Shown in pieces: positions 1 through 8,780 of a DNA stretch of 64,000 nt (position 1 is its first letter; the number at the start of each line of letters is the position of its first letter). The notes beneath the pieces are model-generated. The model saw only the letters and a list, made by a program, of their open reading frames with translations, was not told the origin of the DNA and did not search any database. The stretch spans positions 1 through 64,000 of the forward strand of contig JBJHDF010000012.1 in the NCBI GenBank assembly GCA_050486405.1. Direction: 5' to 3'. Both the position numbers and the translations under genes were made by a program. The DNA comes from JBJHDF01 sp050486405 (GTDB lineage Bacteria; Pseudomonadota; Gammaproteobacteria; Pseudomonadales; Cellvibrionaceae).

Positions 1-160
1 CGTCACGACTGCACGGATGCAGGAGGTAGAGCAACGCAGGAGCAGTTGCCGAGGGATGACGCGCGGGAGCTACAGGGATGTATTCACCGCGTTTGCCAAA
101 GGCGCTACCGACTTCACTGGCCGACCAGCTTAGTGGCACCAAGACCCAAGACCTACAATA
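1..160. other. Window edge, no supported gene; possible dispersed repeat
   Basis: This is the DNA downstream of the rib operon. In many gammaproteobacteria ribH would follow here, but no ribH start is visible. The GC-rich stretch around 15-100 (dense GGAGG/GAGGGATG words, then a GGATGTATTCACC word) looks like the kind of dispersed intergenic element seen in marine gammaproteobacteria. That is an impression from its texture, not a match. A short tail reading VFTAFAKGATDFTGRPA and a stop (about 92-145, plus strand) could be the end of an ORF, but too little is visible to call it. Confidence 0.2.
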
Positions 161-1279
161 CTAAGAATTACCCGGCTCCACGTACTCTACAATCTCCAAA
201 TCAAACCCCGACAACGCCGAAAAACGCAGCGGCGCCGACATTACCCGCATCTTGCGCACTCCCAGGTCGCGCAGGATCTGGGAACCCGTGCCCACCTGTT
301 TGTAAATCATCTCCGGACTGCGGCGCGACTGGCGGCCAGAGAGCATCCAGTCGATGCTCTCCTCCACCTCTTCGGTGCTCTCGTCGTGACAGATCAGCAA
401 CACCACGCCGCAACCTTCTTCCGCCACGGTTTTCAGGGCGCCCTGATAGGTCCACAGCGCCTGCCCCTCGCCAGTGTAACGCTTCATGCAGAGCACGTCC
501 CGGGCAATGTCCAGCACGTGCACCCGCACCAGCACCGGCTGCTCCGGAGAGATGTCGCCGCGCACCATGGCGAAGTGCAGGTCGCCCCGGGCCAGGTCGC
601 GGTAGGTGCGCAGCTCGAATTCGCCGTGCAGGGTGTCGACCTTGCGGGTGTTGATGCACTCCACGGTTTTTTCTTTCAGCGCCCGGTAGTGAATCAGGTC
701 GGCAATGGTGCCGATCTTCAGATCGTACTTTTGGGCGAAGGCTTCCAGGTCGGCACGGCGGGCCATGGAGCCGTCGGGGTTCATGACCTCGACAATCACC
801 GCTGCCGGCTCAAAGCCGGCCAGACGCGCCAGATCGCAGCCGGCTTCGGTGTGCCCGGCGCGGCTCATGACGCCACCGGGCTGGGCCATCAACGGAAAAA
901 TATGACCTGGCTGCACCAGGTCTTCGGGCCTGGCATTTTCGGCCACAGCGGCGCGCACGGTGCGGGCGCGGTCGGCGGCGGAGATGCCGGTGGTGACGCC
1001 TTCGGCCGCTTCAATGGAGACGGTGAAGTTGGTGGACAGGTTGGTCTTGTTGTCCGACACCATGAGCGGCAGGTCGAGCTGCTTGCAGCGCTCGGGGGTC
1101 AGGGTCAGGCAGATCAGGCCCCGGGCGTGGGTGGCCATAAAGTTGATATCTTCGGCGCGCACCTGTTCGGCCACCATCAGCAGGTCGCCTTCGTTCTCGC
1201 GCTCCTCGTCGTCCAGCAGCACAATCATCTTGCCCTGGCGCAGGTCGTCGATCAGTTCTTCCACTGTGTTCAGTTGCAT
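161..1279 (-). CDS. ribB: 3,4-dihydroxy-2-butanone-4-phosphate synthase with degenerate GTP cyclohydrolase II domain (RibBX type)
   Basis: The N-terminal half (about residues 1-205) is DHBP synthase, which turns ribulose 5-phosphate into the four-carbon precursor of riboflavin. It has the DDEERENEGD metal/substrate motif near residue 23 and a HTEAGCDLARLAG motif. The C-terminal half (about 206-372) aligns with GTP cyclohydrolase II, but the zinc motif region, normally GDVFGSxRCDCGxQL, reads RDVLCMKRYTGEGQ. The zinc cysteines are therefore missing and GTP cyclohydrolase II activity is unlikely. Such RibBX proteins are known in Proteobacteria, which then carry a separate ribA elsewhere. I chose ATG at 1279 because AAAGGG lies 5 nt upstream. 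A GTG two codons earlier (1285) would overlap the ribE stop by 4 nt. It is the last gene of nrdR-ribD-ribE-ribB. Confidence 0.9.
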   Translation of the reverse strand: MQLNTVEELIDDLRQGKMIVLLDDEERENEGDLLMVAEQVRAEDINFMATHARGLICLTLTPERCKQLDLPLMVSDNKTNLSTNFTVSIEAAEGVTTGISAADRARTVRAAVAENARPEDLVQPGHIFPLMAQPGGVMSRAGHTEAGCDLARLAGFEPAAVIVEVMNPDGSMARRADLEAFAQKYDLKIGTIADLIHYRALKEKTVECINTRKVDTLHGEFELRTYRDLARGDLHFAMVRGDISPEQPVLVRVHVLDIARDVLCMKRYTGEGQALWTYQGALKTVAEEGCGVVLLICHDESTEEVEESIDWMLSGRQSRRSPEMIYKQVGTGSQILRDLGVRKMRVMSAPLRFSALSGFDLEIVEYVEPGNS

Positions 1280-1281
1280 AC

Positions 1282-1956
1282 TCACCCTTTGAAACCGTCT
1301 TTAGAAAAACCATGCTCGTGTAAAAAGGCGGCGGTGATACCGGCGCTGCCGCCGTCGGCAGCCGCGTCGCCCTGCAGCAATCTTTCCAGATAACGGGCCA
1401 GCAGGTCCACCTCCAGATTGACCCGGGTACCCGGGGTGTAGTCGCCCATCACCGTGTGGCTCAGGGTGTGGGGCACGATGTTGACGTCAAAACAGGCGCC
1501 GTCCACCCCGTTGACCGTCAGGCTGGTGCCGTCGATGGCAATGGAGCCCTTGGCGGCGATGTAACGCGCCAGAGGCGCCGGCGCCCGCAAGCGGAAGCGC
1601 TCGGAGCGGCCGTCGCTGCGGCGCTCCAGCACTTCGCCGACGCCGTCCACGTGGCCGCTGACGATGTGCCCGCCCAGCCGGGTACTGGGGGTCAGGGCCT
1701 GTTCCAGGTTGACCCGTTGCCCCGGGCGCCACTGGCCGGCGGTGGTCTTGTCCAGGGTTTCCCGGGAGACGTCGGCCCAGTAGCCGTCACCGGGCAGCTC
1801 CACCACCGTGAGGCAGACGCCGTTGGTGGCGATGGAATCCCCCAATTGTACGCCAGTCAGATCCAGTTGGCGGCTGCGGATGCGCAGGCGCAGGTCGCCG
1901 CCGCCCGGTTGTACCTGAACCACTTCGCCCAGGGCTTCAATGATGCCGGTGAACAC
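1282..1956 (-). CDS. ribE: Riboflavin synthase, alpha subunit
   Basis: This enzyme dismutates two molecules of 6,7-dimethyl-8-ribityllumazine to riboflavin in the cytoplasm. It shows the two lumazine-binding barrels expected of the family. The first begins MFTGIIEALGEV and contains SIATNGVCLTV (about residues 41-51). The second begins near residue 95 with GGHIVSGHVDGVGEV. The length, 224 residues, is slightly above the usual 200-215, with the extra residues in a C-terminal tail ending HEHGFSKDGFKG. It starts 3 nt after the ribD stop and its own stop touches the start of the ribB gene, so the genes are very likely co-translated. The alpha-subunit gene is also called ribC in some species. Confidence 0.95.
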   Translation of the reverse strand: MFTGIIEALGEVVQVQPGGGDLRLRIRSRQLDLTGVQLGDSIATNGVCLTVVELPGDGYWADVSRETLDKTTAGQWRPGQRVNLEQALTPSTRLGGHIVSGHVDGVGEVLERRSDGRSERFRLRAPAPLARYIAAKGSIAIDGTSLTVNGVDGACFDVNIVPHTLSHTVMGDYTPGTRVNLEVDLLARYLERLLQGDAAADGGSAGITAAFLHEHGFSKDGFKG

Positions 1957-1959
1957 GCG

Positions 1960-3081
1960 TTAACCCTCCGGGTCCGGTTGTGCGGTGATGCGCCAGTCGC
2001 TGCCGACGGCGCGGATGTCGCGAATGCTCAGGGGCAGTTGCGCGGCCATGGTGTCCAGCGGCAGCTCGAACAGGGGCCGGGCGCGGCTGCCCAGCAGCTT
2101 GCCGGCCATATAGATCACCAGTTCGTCCAGCAGCCCCTGGCGCAGGAAGCTGCCGGCCAGAGTGGCGCCGCACTCCACCAGGACTTCGTTGCATTCCCGG
2201 CGGGCCAGTTCCCGCAACAGGCCGGGCAGATCGACGCGCCCGTCCCGGCCGGGCAGGGCCAGGGTGTCGACAAAATCCGGCCAGGGCTCGCCGTCATCGC
2301 CAGTGGTGCCGGCGTGCACCAGCAGCACCGGCGTCGGCTGTTCCAGCAGGCGGGCGTCCCGGGGCAGGCGGCGCCGGGAGTCGAGTATCACCCGCAGGGG
2401 CTGGCGGGCGGCGATATCGGCTGCGTCGTCCAGGCCCAGTTCCTCGGCGCGTACGCTCAGGGCGGCATTGTCCGCCAGCAGGGTGTCGATGCCGCTGATC
2501 ACAGCGCAACTGCGCGCGCGCAGCCGCTGCACGTCCTCCCGGGCGCGGCGGCCAGTGATCCACTGGCTCTCGCCGCTGGCCATGGCGGTGCGCCCGTCCA
2601 GGCTCATGGCCAGTTTGCAGCGCACCAGGGGCAGACCGCGCTCCATGCGCTTGATAAAACCGGGATTCAGGGCCCGGGCGTCGTCTTCCAGCAGGGGGCC
2701 GTCCACCTGGACGCCAGCGGCGCGCAACCGCTCCAGCCCCTGTCCGGCCACCCGGGGATTGGGGTCTTCCATACCATATACCAGCCGGCCGATACCCGCC
2801 GCCAACAGCGCCTCGCAGCAGGGGCCGGTTTTGCCGGTATGGCTGCAGGGCTCCAGGGTGACATAGGCGGTGCTGCCAGCGGCTCGCTCACCGGCGGCGG
2901 CCAAGGCGTTTATTTCGGCGTGGGCCTCGCCGGTGCGCCGGTGCCAACCCTCGGCCAGCAGTTGCCCGTCGCGCACCAGCACACAACCGACCCGGGGGTT
3001 GGGCATGGTGGTATAGGTGCCGCGCCGGGCCAGGCCCAGGGCTCGGGCCATAAACCGGCTGTCTTCAGGTGTCAGGGGCAT
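1960..3081 (-). CDS. ribD: Bifunctional diaminohydroxyphosphoribosylaminopyrimidine deaminase / 5-amino-6-(5-phosphoribosylamino)uracil reductase
   Basis: RibD carries out steps two and three of riboflavin synthesis. The N-terminal deaminase domain (about 1-145) has the zinc ligands H54 in HAEINAL and C79 and C88 in EPCSHTGKTGPCC. The C-terminal NADPH-dependent reductase domain (about 150-373) begins with VRCKLAMSLDGRTAM. The length, 373 residues, is typical. The ATG at 3081 lies 26 nt after the nrdR stop, giving the widely conserved nrdR-ribD linkage, and the gene runs almost directly into ribE. Confidence 0.95.
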   Translation of the reverse strand: MPLTPEDSRFMARALGLARRGTYTTMPNPRVGCVLVRDGQLLAEGWHRRTGEAHAEINALAAAGERAAGSTAYVTLEPCSHTGKTGPCCEALLAAGIGRLVYGMEDPNPRVAGQGLERLRAAGVQVDGPLLEDDARALNPGFIKRMERGLPLVRCKLAMSLDGRTAMASGESQWITGRRAREDVQRLRARSCAVISGIDTLLADNAALSVRAEELGLDDAADIAARQPLRVILDSRRRLPRDARLLEQPTPVLLVHAGTTGDDGEPWPDFVDTLALPGRDGRVDLPGLLRELARRECNEVLVECGATLAGSFLRQGLLDELVIYMAGKLLGSRARPLFELPLDTMAAQLPLSIRDIRAVGSDWRITAQPDPEG

Positions 3082-3107
3082 GGTGTATGGGTCCGATGGC
3101 GACGGGT

Positions 3108-3581
3108 TCAGCCGGTCGCGGGGGTTTCCGGACGCTGTTCCAGGCGGTCGATTTCCTCGCGGAACTCGCTCAGGTCCTTGAAGCGGCGGTAGACCGAGGC
3201 GAAGCGCACATAGGCCACCTCGTCCAACTGGCGCAGCTGCTCCATGACTTTTTCACCCACCACCAGAGCCGGCACTTCGCGCTCGCCGGCGGCCTGCAGG
3301 TAGTGCTTGATGTGGCTGATGGTGGACTCGATCGCCTCGGCGCTGACCGGGCGCTTTTCCAGGGCGCGCAACAGGCCGGCGCGCAGCTTGTTTTCGTCGA
3401 AGGGCTCGCGGCTGCCATCCTGCTTGACGATACGCGGCATCACCAGCTCGGCCGCCTCGTAGGTGGTGAAGCGCTCGCGACAGGACAGACACTCCCGGCG
3501 ACGCCGCACCTGGTCGCCATCGGCCACCAGCCGGGAATCGATTACCTTGGTGTCATCGGCACCGCAAAAGGGACAGTGCAT
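3108..3581 (-). CDS. nrdR: Transcriptional repressor NrdR
   Basis: NrdR is an ATP/dATP-sensing zinc-ribbon repressor of ribonucleotide reductase genes. The N-terminal ribbon has cysteines 3, 6, 31 and 34 (MHCPFC and ECLSC), followed by the basic helix RRRRECLSCRERFTTYE and an ATP-cone domain (about 49-139, with VMPRIVKQDG and KLRAGLLRALEKRPV). A longer reading from a TTG at 3596 is possible, but the family starts MHCPFC and a GAGG lies 9 nt upstream of the ATG at 3581, so I use 157 residues. It is first in the operon with ribD, ribE and ribB. I see no NrdR box in front of it. Confidence 0.96.
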   Translation of the reverse strand: MHCPFCGADDTKVIDSRLVADGDQVRRRRECLSCRERFTTYEAAELVMPRIVKQDGSREPFDENKLRAGLLRALEKRPVSAEAIESTISHIKHYLQAAGEREVPALVVGEKVMEQLRQLDEVAYVRFASVYRRFKDLSEFREEIDRLEQRPETPATG

Positions 3582-3943
3582 GGTGACGAGCCTCAAATAC
3601 GGGAAATTGCGCGCATATTAGCATAATCCTGAATCCGTGACCCCATCGCGGCGCCTGACGCAAGCTATTGCCGCCACAGCGAATTTTGCTCGGTTGATCG
3701 TATTCCCTGATACGACGCGCCCTCACAAAATCCACTGTGACAACAATATCTTTCGCCATACATCCACGCCGAAGTCACGGGTTCAGGATAATCCTTCAGT
3801 TTTTCCCTGTTTCGGGGCAGTGGGGGAAAATGCGAAAATACCTTGCATTTCCGGCCACTGGCCTATAAAAGGCCTCCGGGATTCGGATTTGCGGATTCTT
3901 CTGAAAATATCCGCTGTTTGTCGTTGAGCTGTAGAGAGTAATC
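3582..3943. other. Divergent intergenic region between nrdR and the MFS gene
   Basis: About 360 bases hold the promoters for the rib operon (minus) and the MFS gene (plus). I looked for an FMN riboswitch and for NrdR boxes and recognise neither. A short palindrome (AGGCCTATAAAAGGCCT, about 3860-3876) lies about 70 bases before the MFS start and may be an operator or fortuitous. No confident -35/-10 pair stands out. Confidence 0.4.
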
Positions 3944-5200
3944 GTGATCAAGGCCATCTATTCCATCCTCAGCCTGCTGTTGAGCATTGCCATTTTGCTG
4001 GCCGGTTCCGGCATGCTGAGTACGCTGCTGGGGCTGCGCGGCACCCTGGAGGGATTTTCCGAGCTCACCATCGGCCTGATCATGTCGGCCTTTTTTGCCG
4101 GCTATATCCTCGGCAGCCACTTCTGCCCCAAACTGATCCGCCGGGTGGGTCATATCCGCACTTTTGTCACCCTGGCCGCCACGGCATCAGTGGCGTCGCT
4201 GCTGCACGCCCTGCTGGTGAACCCCTGGGCCTGGGGCCTGCTGCGGCTGGTGGTGGGCGCCTGTGTGCTGGGTATCTATCTGGTGATCGAAAGCTGGCTC
4301 AGTTCCCAGTCCAGTCAGGGCCGGGGCCGCCTGTTCGCTGTCTATATGATGGTGAGCCTGACCGCCCTGGGCGCCGGACAGTTTCTGATCGTGCTCTACG
4401 GCGCCCAGTCCCTGGAGAGTTTCGCCCTGGTGGCCATGCTCTTCTGCCTGGGGCTGATTCCCATGGCTCTGACCCGGGTGCCGCAGCCCGTACTGGAGGA
4501 AACCCGCCATCTGGCCCTGGGCAAGCTGTTCGCGATATCCCATGTGGGGGCGGTGGGCTCGCTGGTGGCAGGCGTGATCACCGGCGCCTTCTGGGGCCTC
4601 TCGGCGGTTTACGCGGTGCGGGCGGGCCTGAGTGACGGCGGCGTGGCCACCTTTGTGGCGGCGGCGATTTTCGGCGGCGCCCTGCTGCAGTGGCCCATCG
4701 GCCACCTCTCGGACCGCTTTGACCGGCGCCAGGTGCTGACCTGGGTGTCCCTGTGCGGCGCCGGTGCCACGGCGCTGATTTTCGTCTTTGGCAGCCTGTC
4801 CCTGGCGATCCTGGCCGTCATTGCCCTGCTGTTCGGGGGCTTCGCCTTCTCCCTCTATGCCCTGAGCGTGGCCCAGACCCACGACCGCATGGATTCGGCG
4901 GACACCCTGGGCGCCACCCGGGGCCTGCTGCTGCTCAACGGCATTGGCGCCACCCTGGGGCCGCTGCTGGTGGGCATACTGATGCACCTGACCAGCGCCC
5001 TGCTGTTCCCGTTGATTCTGGGCGCCATACTGCTGTTGCTGGCACTCTACGCCCGGCACCGCATCCATGTGGACCCGGCGGTGCCGCCGGAGGAGCGTTC
5101 GGAATTCGTGCTGCTGACCCGCACCTCGGATGTGGCGCTGGAGATGGACCCCCGGGTGGACCCGGAGCAGGAGCAGGGAACCCTGGATCTCAAGGGTTGA
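3944..5200 (+). CDS. MFS transporter, YcaD-like
   Basis: This is an integral inner-membrane protein of 418 residues with about 12 hydrophobic segments, as in the major facilitator superfamily. It resembles the YcaD group. The N-terminus has a GSGMLSTLLGLR segment, a GYILGSHFCPKLIRRVGH loop matching the MFS loop 2-3 position, and VIESWLSSQSSQGRGRLFAVY, which parallels the VVES...RNRGRLLAAYMMV region of E. coli YcaD. The substrate is unknown. The start is GTG at 3944, preceded by AGAGAG. The tail after about residue 370 is soluble and acidic (DPEQEQG). Its last 11 bases overlap the convergent rlmB gene, so no terminator separates them. Confidence 0.8.
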   Translation: MIKAIYSILSLLLSIAILLAGSGMLSTLLGLRGTLEGFSELTIGLIMSAFFAGYILGSHFCPKLIRRVGHIRTFVTLAATASVASLLHALLVNPWAWGLLRLVVGACVLGIYLVIESWLSSQSSQGRGRLFAVYMMVSLTALGAGQFLIVLYGAQSLESFALVAMLFCLGLIPMALTRVPQPVLEETRHLALGKLFAISHVGAVGSLVAGVITGAFWGLSAVYAVRAGLSDGGVATFVAAAIFGGALLQWPIGHLSDRFDRRQVLTWVSLCGAGATALIFVFGSLSLAILAVIALLFGGFAFSLYALSVAQTHDRMDSADTLGATRGLLLLNGIGATLGPLLVGILMHLTSALLFPLILGAILLLLALYARHRIHVDPAVPPEERSEFVLLTRTSDVALEMDPRVDPEQEQGTLDLKG

Positions 5201-5933
5201 GACGCTGGCGCACCGCCTCGAACAGACAGACACCGGTCGCCACCGAGACATTGAGACTGCTGACACTGCCGGCCATGGGGATTTTCACCAGATAATCGCA
5301 GGTTTCCCGGGTTAGGCGGCGCAGCCCCTCGCCCTCGGCGCCCATGACCAGCGCAACGGGGCCGGTGAGGTCGGTCTGGTAGAGGGTCTGCCCGGCTTCG
5401 CCGGCGGCGCCCACCAGCCAAAGGCCGGCGTCCTGAAGTTTCTTGAGGGTGCGGGCGAGATTGGTCACCGGCACAAAGGGCAGCACTTCGGCGGCGCCGC
5501 TGGCCACCTTGCGCGCCACCGGACTGAGCCCGGCGGACTTGTCCCGGGGTGCCACCACCGCGTGGGCGCCGGCCGCCTCGGCACTGCGCAGGCAGGCGCC
5601 CAGGTTGTGCGGGTCGGTGACACCGTCCAACACCAGCACCAGCGCCGGCTCACTGAGCGATTCCAGCAGCCGGAACAGAAAGGTTTCGTCGTGCAGTTCT
5701 CCCGGCGAGCAGAGCGCCACCACACCCTGGTGGTTGCCGCCTTCGGCCATCTCATCCAGTTGCCGGCGCGCGGCGCTCTGGCAGTCGATCTGCTCCCGGG
5801 TGGCGGTGTCGATGATTTTTTGCAGCCGCTGGTCCCGCCTGCCCTTGTCCAGATAGAGAGTCTGCACCCGCTGCGGGGTGCTTTTCAGCAGGGCCTGCAC
5901 CGCGTGCAGGCCGTAGATGGCTTCACTGCTCAT
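5190..5933 (-). CDS. rlmB: 23S rRNA (guanosine-2'-O-)-methyltransferase RlmB
   Basis: RlmB is a SPOUT-class enzyme that methylates G2251 of 23S rRNA using S-adenosylmethionine. The N-terminal substrate-binding domain begins YGLHAVQALLKS. The knotted domain has motif 1 (DGVTDPHNLGACLRSAEAAG), motif 2 (LVMGAEGEGLRRL) and motif 3 (IPMAGSVSSLNVSVATGV). The length, 247 residues, is standard. It follows rnr in the same direction, as in E. coli. The translation start lies at the end of a 19-bp tandem repeat that duplicates the ribosome-binding site and ATG (see separate entry). Confidence 0.96.
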   Translation of the reverse strand: MSSEAIYGLHAVQALLKSTPQRVQTLYLDKGRRDQRLQKIIDTATREQIDCQSAARRQLDEMAEGGNHQGVVALCSPGELHDETFLFRLLESLSEPALVLVLDGVTDPHNLGACLRSAEAAGAHAVVAPRDKSAGLSPVARKVASGAAEVLPFVPVTNLARTLKKLQDAGLWLVGAAGEAGQTLYQTDLTGPVALVMGAEGEGLRRLTRETCDYLVKIPMAGSVSSLNVSVATGVCLFEAVRQRLNP

Positions 5934-6001
5934 GGCTGTTCATCCCGCTCATGGCTGTTCACCCCGCTCATGGCTGTTCACCCCGCTCATGGCTGTTCAC
6001 C
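5931..6001 (-). repeat. 19-bp tandem repeat copying the rlmB ribosome-binding site and start codon
   Basis: About 3.7 head-to-tail copies of a 19-base unit (5931-5949, 5950-5968, 5969-5987, partial 5988-6001). On the minus strand each unit contains GGTGAACAGCC followed by ATGAGC, which is exactly the start context of rlmB (ATG AGC AGT). Because 19 is not a multiple of three, each upstream ATG opens a different frame. The first reads only about 13 codons before a stop inside the array. The copy nearest rlmB has one change (GGATGAACAGCC). Confidence 0.9.
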
Positions 6002-6043
6002 AAAACGCTGCTGCCGTTGCGCCGCAGGCGGTTGATCCAGCAT

Positions 6044-8611
6044 CTACTTGTTCTTTTTAAATCGAGAGAACGCCTTTTTAAGGCCAGCCTTTGCTGTCGC
6101 AAATACTGATTGAGCCGCTGGCGCATCCGGCTTTTGCGCCGGTCGAACTGCTGCAGTTTGCGCCGGGTTTGCAGTTTTCTTGCCTTGCTTCTCATGGTGT
6201 GCGGACTTCTGTTTGCCTTGCTGCCGTTTGCCGGACGCCGCCCGGTCGCTGCCGCCCCGTGCTTTGCCCGAAGATTTGTCCGAAGATTTGCCCCCGGATT
6301 TTTTGCCCGATTTGCCCGCCGCTTGACTGCCAGCGGTTTTGCGACCGGAGGACGCCTTCTTGCCGCGCGCCGGGGCCAATACTGCTTCCAGCTCGAAATC
6401 CACCTTGCGGTCATCCAGATCCACTCGCACCACGCGCACGCGCAACTCGTCGCTCAAGCCGAATACCTGCCGGGTGCGCTCGCCCACCAGGCGATGCTGG
6501 GCCTGATCGAAGCGGTAGTAATCCCTGGGCAGGGCGGTGATGTGCACCAGCCCTTCCACATAGAGGTCCTTCAGTTCCACAAACAGACCAAAGCCGGTGA
6601 CGGCGCTGACCACACCGTCGAACACCGACCCCACATGGTCCTGCAGGTACTCGCACTTGAGCCAGCTGATCACGTCCCGGGTGGCCTCATCGGCCCGGCG
6701 TTCGGTCATGGAGCAGTGGTCGCCCAGACCGATCATGGCGGCGGTATCGTAAGGGTAGATGCGACTCAGGGGAATGGGTTTGGCGCCTTCCACCCGCAAT
6801 ACCTGGGGCGAGGACTGGTCGCTGCGAATCACCGAACGGATGGCCCGGTGCACCAGCAGGTCCGGGTAGCGGCGAATGGGCGAAGTGAAGTGGGTGTAGG
6901 CGTCGTAGCTCAGGCCGAAATGCCCCTCGTTCTCCACCTGATAGACCGCCTGGCGCAGACTGCGCAACATTACGGTCTGAATGGTGTGGGCGTCGGGGCG
7001 GTCCTGAATGCGCTCCATCAGTTGCTGGAAGTCGGCCGGCGCCGGCGAGTCGCCGCCGGAGAGGCCCAGTCCCAATTCGCCGAGAAACTCCCGCAGGTTG
7101 GCCAGCTTTTCTTCCTTGGGGCCCTGATGCACCCGGTAGAGCCCCACCAGATTGTGCTTTTCCAGAAAACGCGCCGCACAGACGTTGGCGCAGAGCATGC
7201 ACTCCTCGACGATTTTGTGGGCGTCGTTGCGATGCACCGGCACTATGCGTTCGATCTTGCGCTCGGCATTGAACTCGATGCGGGTCTCCACGGTTTCGAA
7301 GTCGATGGCGCCGCGCTCGTCCCGGGCCTGACGCAGACAGCGGTAGAGGTTGTGCAACAGATGCAACTGCGGCACCACCCGCTTGTACTCCTTGCGCAGG
7401 GGATGGCTGGCGTCGCCGTCGGCGGCGAGTATCTCCGCCACCTTGGTGTAGGTGAGACGGGCGTGGGAGTGCATTACCGCCTCGTAGAATTTGTAGCCGG
7501 TGATCTTGCCGGCGTTGCTGATGGTCATCTCGCAGACCATGCATAGGCGATCCACCGCCGGATTCAGGGAGCAGAGACCGTTGGACAGGGCCTCGGGCAG
7601 CATGGGCAACACATGGTCGGGGAAGTAGACCGAATTGCCGCGCAGGGCGGCCTCGCGATCCAGGGCGCTGTCCGGTTGCACATAGTGGGACACGTCGGCA
7701 ATGGCCACGTAGAGGCGCCAGCCGCCCTTGCGCTTCTCGCACAGCAGGGCGTCGTCGAAGTCCCGGGCGTCCTCGCCGTCGATGGTCACCAACGGCAGCT
7801 TGCGCAGGTCCACCCGGTGCTGCTTGTCGGCCTCGTCCACCTCGCCGGGCAGCCTGCCGGCCTCGGCGGTGACCGCCGCCGGCCACTCGCTGGGCAGGGC
7901 GTGGGCCTTGATGGCCAGTTCGATTTCCATGCCCGGCGCCATATGGTCGCCCAGCACCTGCTGAATCTCGCCCATGGGCAGGCGGTTCTTGTCCGGCTGC
8001 TGGGTAATGTTGACCACCACAATCTGCCCGGCCCGGGCCCCGGCCTCGGCGCCCGGGGGCACCAGCACGTCTTGGGTAACCCGGTTGTTTTCCGCGCGCA
8101 CGAACTGGACGCCGCCCTCCTGGAAGAAGCGCCCGGCCAGTTGCCGGGTATTGCGGGCCAGCACCTCGACGATGGCGCCTTCCAGCCGGCCCCGGTAGCG
8201 GTCGCCGGACACCCGCACCAGCACCTCATCGCCGTCGAACACCCGGCGCATCTGGCGGTTGTGCAGGTAGATATCGTCCCCGCCCTGGGCCGGGGTGACA
8301 AAGCCGTAGCCGTCCCGGTGGCCCTGGACCCGGCCGCGCACCAGATCGGTTTTGTCCAGACGGGCGAAGGCGCCGCGGCGGTTGCTGATGATCTGGCCGT
8401 CCCGCGCCATGGCGATCAGGCGACGGCGCAGCGCTTCTATCTGCTCCTCGTCTGACAGCTCCAGCAGCTCGCACAGCTCGCTGTGCTCCAGCGGGCCGGT
8501 GGCGGCGTCCAGCAAATCCAGGATGAATTCGCGGCTGGGGATGGGATTGTCGTATTTTTCAGCCTCGCGGCCGGCGAAGGGATCCTTTCTGGGGGTTTTG
8601 CGCTTGCTCAA
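6044..8611 (-). CDS. rnr: Ribonuclease R
   Basis: RNase R is a processive 3'-5' exoribonuclease that degrades structured RNA. Domains in order: a winged helix near the N-terminus (IPSREFILDLLDAATGPL), two cold-shock domains, the RNB catalytic domain with VTIDGEDARDFDDALL (metal-binding Asp residues), an S1 domain (VGSVFDGVVSAVTGFGLFVEL), and a Lys/Ser-rich tail of about 110 residues (for example KKSGGKSSDKSSGKARGG) as found in proteobacterial RNase R. The likely start is TTG at 8611 with AGGA 8 nt upstream, giving MSKRKTPRKDPFAGREAEKY, which matches the family start. An in-frame ATG at 8653 has no visible ribosome-binding site. rlmB follows. Confidence 0.95.
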   Translation of the reverse strand: MSKRKTPRKDPFAGREAEKYDNPIPSREFILDLLDAATGPLEHSELCELLELSDEEQIEALRRRLIAMARDGQIISNRRGAFARLDKTDLVRGRVQGHRDGYGFVTPAQGGDDIYLHNRQMRRVFDGDEVLVRVSGDRYRGRLEGAIVEVLARNTRQLAGRFFQEGGVQFVRAENNRVTQDVLVPPGAEAGARAGQIVVVNITQQPDKNRLPMGEIQQVLGDHMAPGMEIELAIKAHALPSEWPAAVTAEAGRLPGEVDEADKQHRVDLRKLPLVTIDGEDARDFDDALLCEKRKGGWRLYVAIADVSHYVQPDSALDREAALRGNSVYFPDHVLPMLPEALSNGLCSLNPAVDRLCMVCEMTISNAGKITGYKFYEAVMHSHARLTYTKVAEILAADGDASHPLRKEYKRVVPQLHLLHNLYRCLRQARDERGAIDFETVETRIEFNAERKIERIVPVHRNDAHKIVEECMLCANVCAARFLEKHNLVGLYRVHQGPKEEKLANLREFLGELGLGLSGGDSPAPADFQQLMERIQDRPDAHTIQTVMLRSLRQAVYQVENEGHFGLSYDAYTHFTSPIRRYPDLLVHRAIRSVIRSDQSSPQVLRVEGAKPIPLSRIYPYDTAAMIGLGDHCSMTERRADEATRDVISWLKCEYLQDHVGSVFDGVVSAVTGFGLFVELKDLYVEGLVHITALPRDYYRFDQAQHRLVGERTRQVFGLSDELRVRVVRVDLDDRKVDFELEAVLAPARGKKASSGRKTAGSQAAGKSGKKSGGKSSDKSSGKARGGSDRAASGKRQQGKQKSAHHEKQGKKTANPAQTAAVRPAQKPDAPAAQSVFATAKAGLKKAFSRFKKNK

Positions 8612-8729
8612 AATTGCTATCCTGTCCGGAAAATTGACCTGACAGCCACACATTGATGGAGATCAGGCGGCAATTATAGGGCACTTGGGGCCATAAGCCT
8701 AACGGCGCGCCACTGCGGCCAAAATCCTG

Positions 8730-8758
8730 TTGACAAGTCGTGGACCGGAATTTATAGT
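8730..8758 (+). promoter_or_regulatory. Sigma-70 promoter of the tRNA-Leu gene
   Basis: A consensus -35 TTGACA (8730-8735) and a -10 TATAGT (8753-8758) are separated by 17 bases. The predicted transcription start near 8765 is about 16 bases before the tRNA. Confidence 0.85.
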
Positions 8759-8780
8759 GCGCGGCCTCAGGTTTTGCCCC

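Noticed and set aside
1456..3192. 578-aa open frame on the plus strand across ribD and ribE
   Set aside because: It is antisense to two well-supported enzymes and is full of Gln/Gly/Ala runs typical of the shadow of a GC-rich gene.
3582..3943. FMN riboswitch or NrdR box before the nrdR-rib operon
   Set aside because: The conserved FMN-aptamer words and the NrdR palindrome are not found in either strand of this stretch.
5931..6001. CRISPR-like array before rlmB
   Set aside because: The unit is only 19 bp with no spacers, and every copy carries the rlmB start context, so it is a simple tandem repeat.
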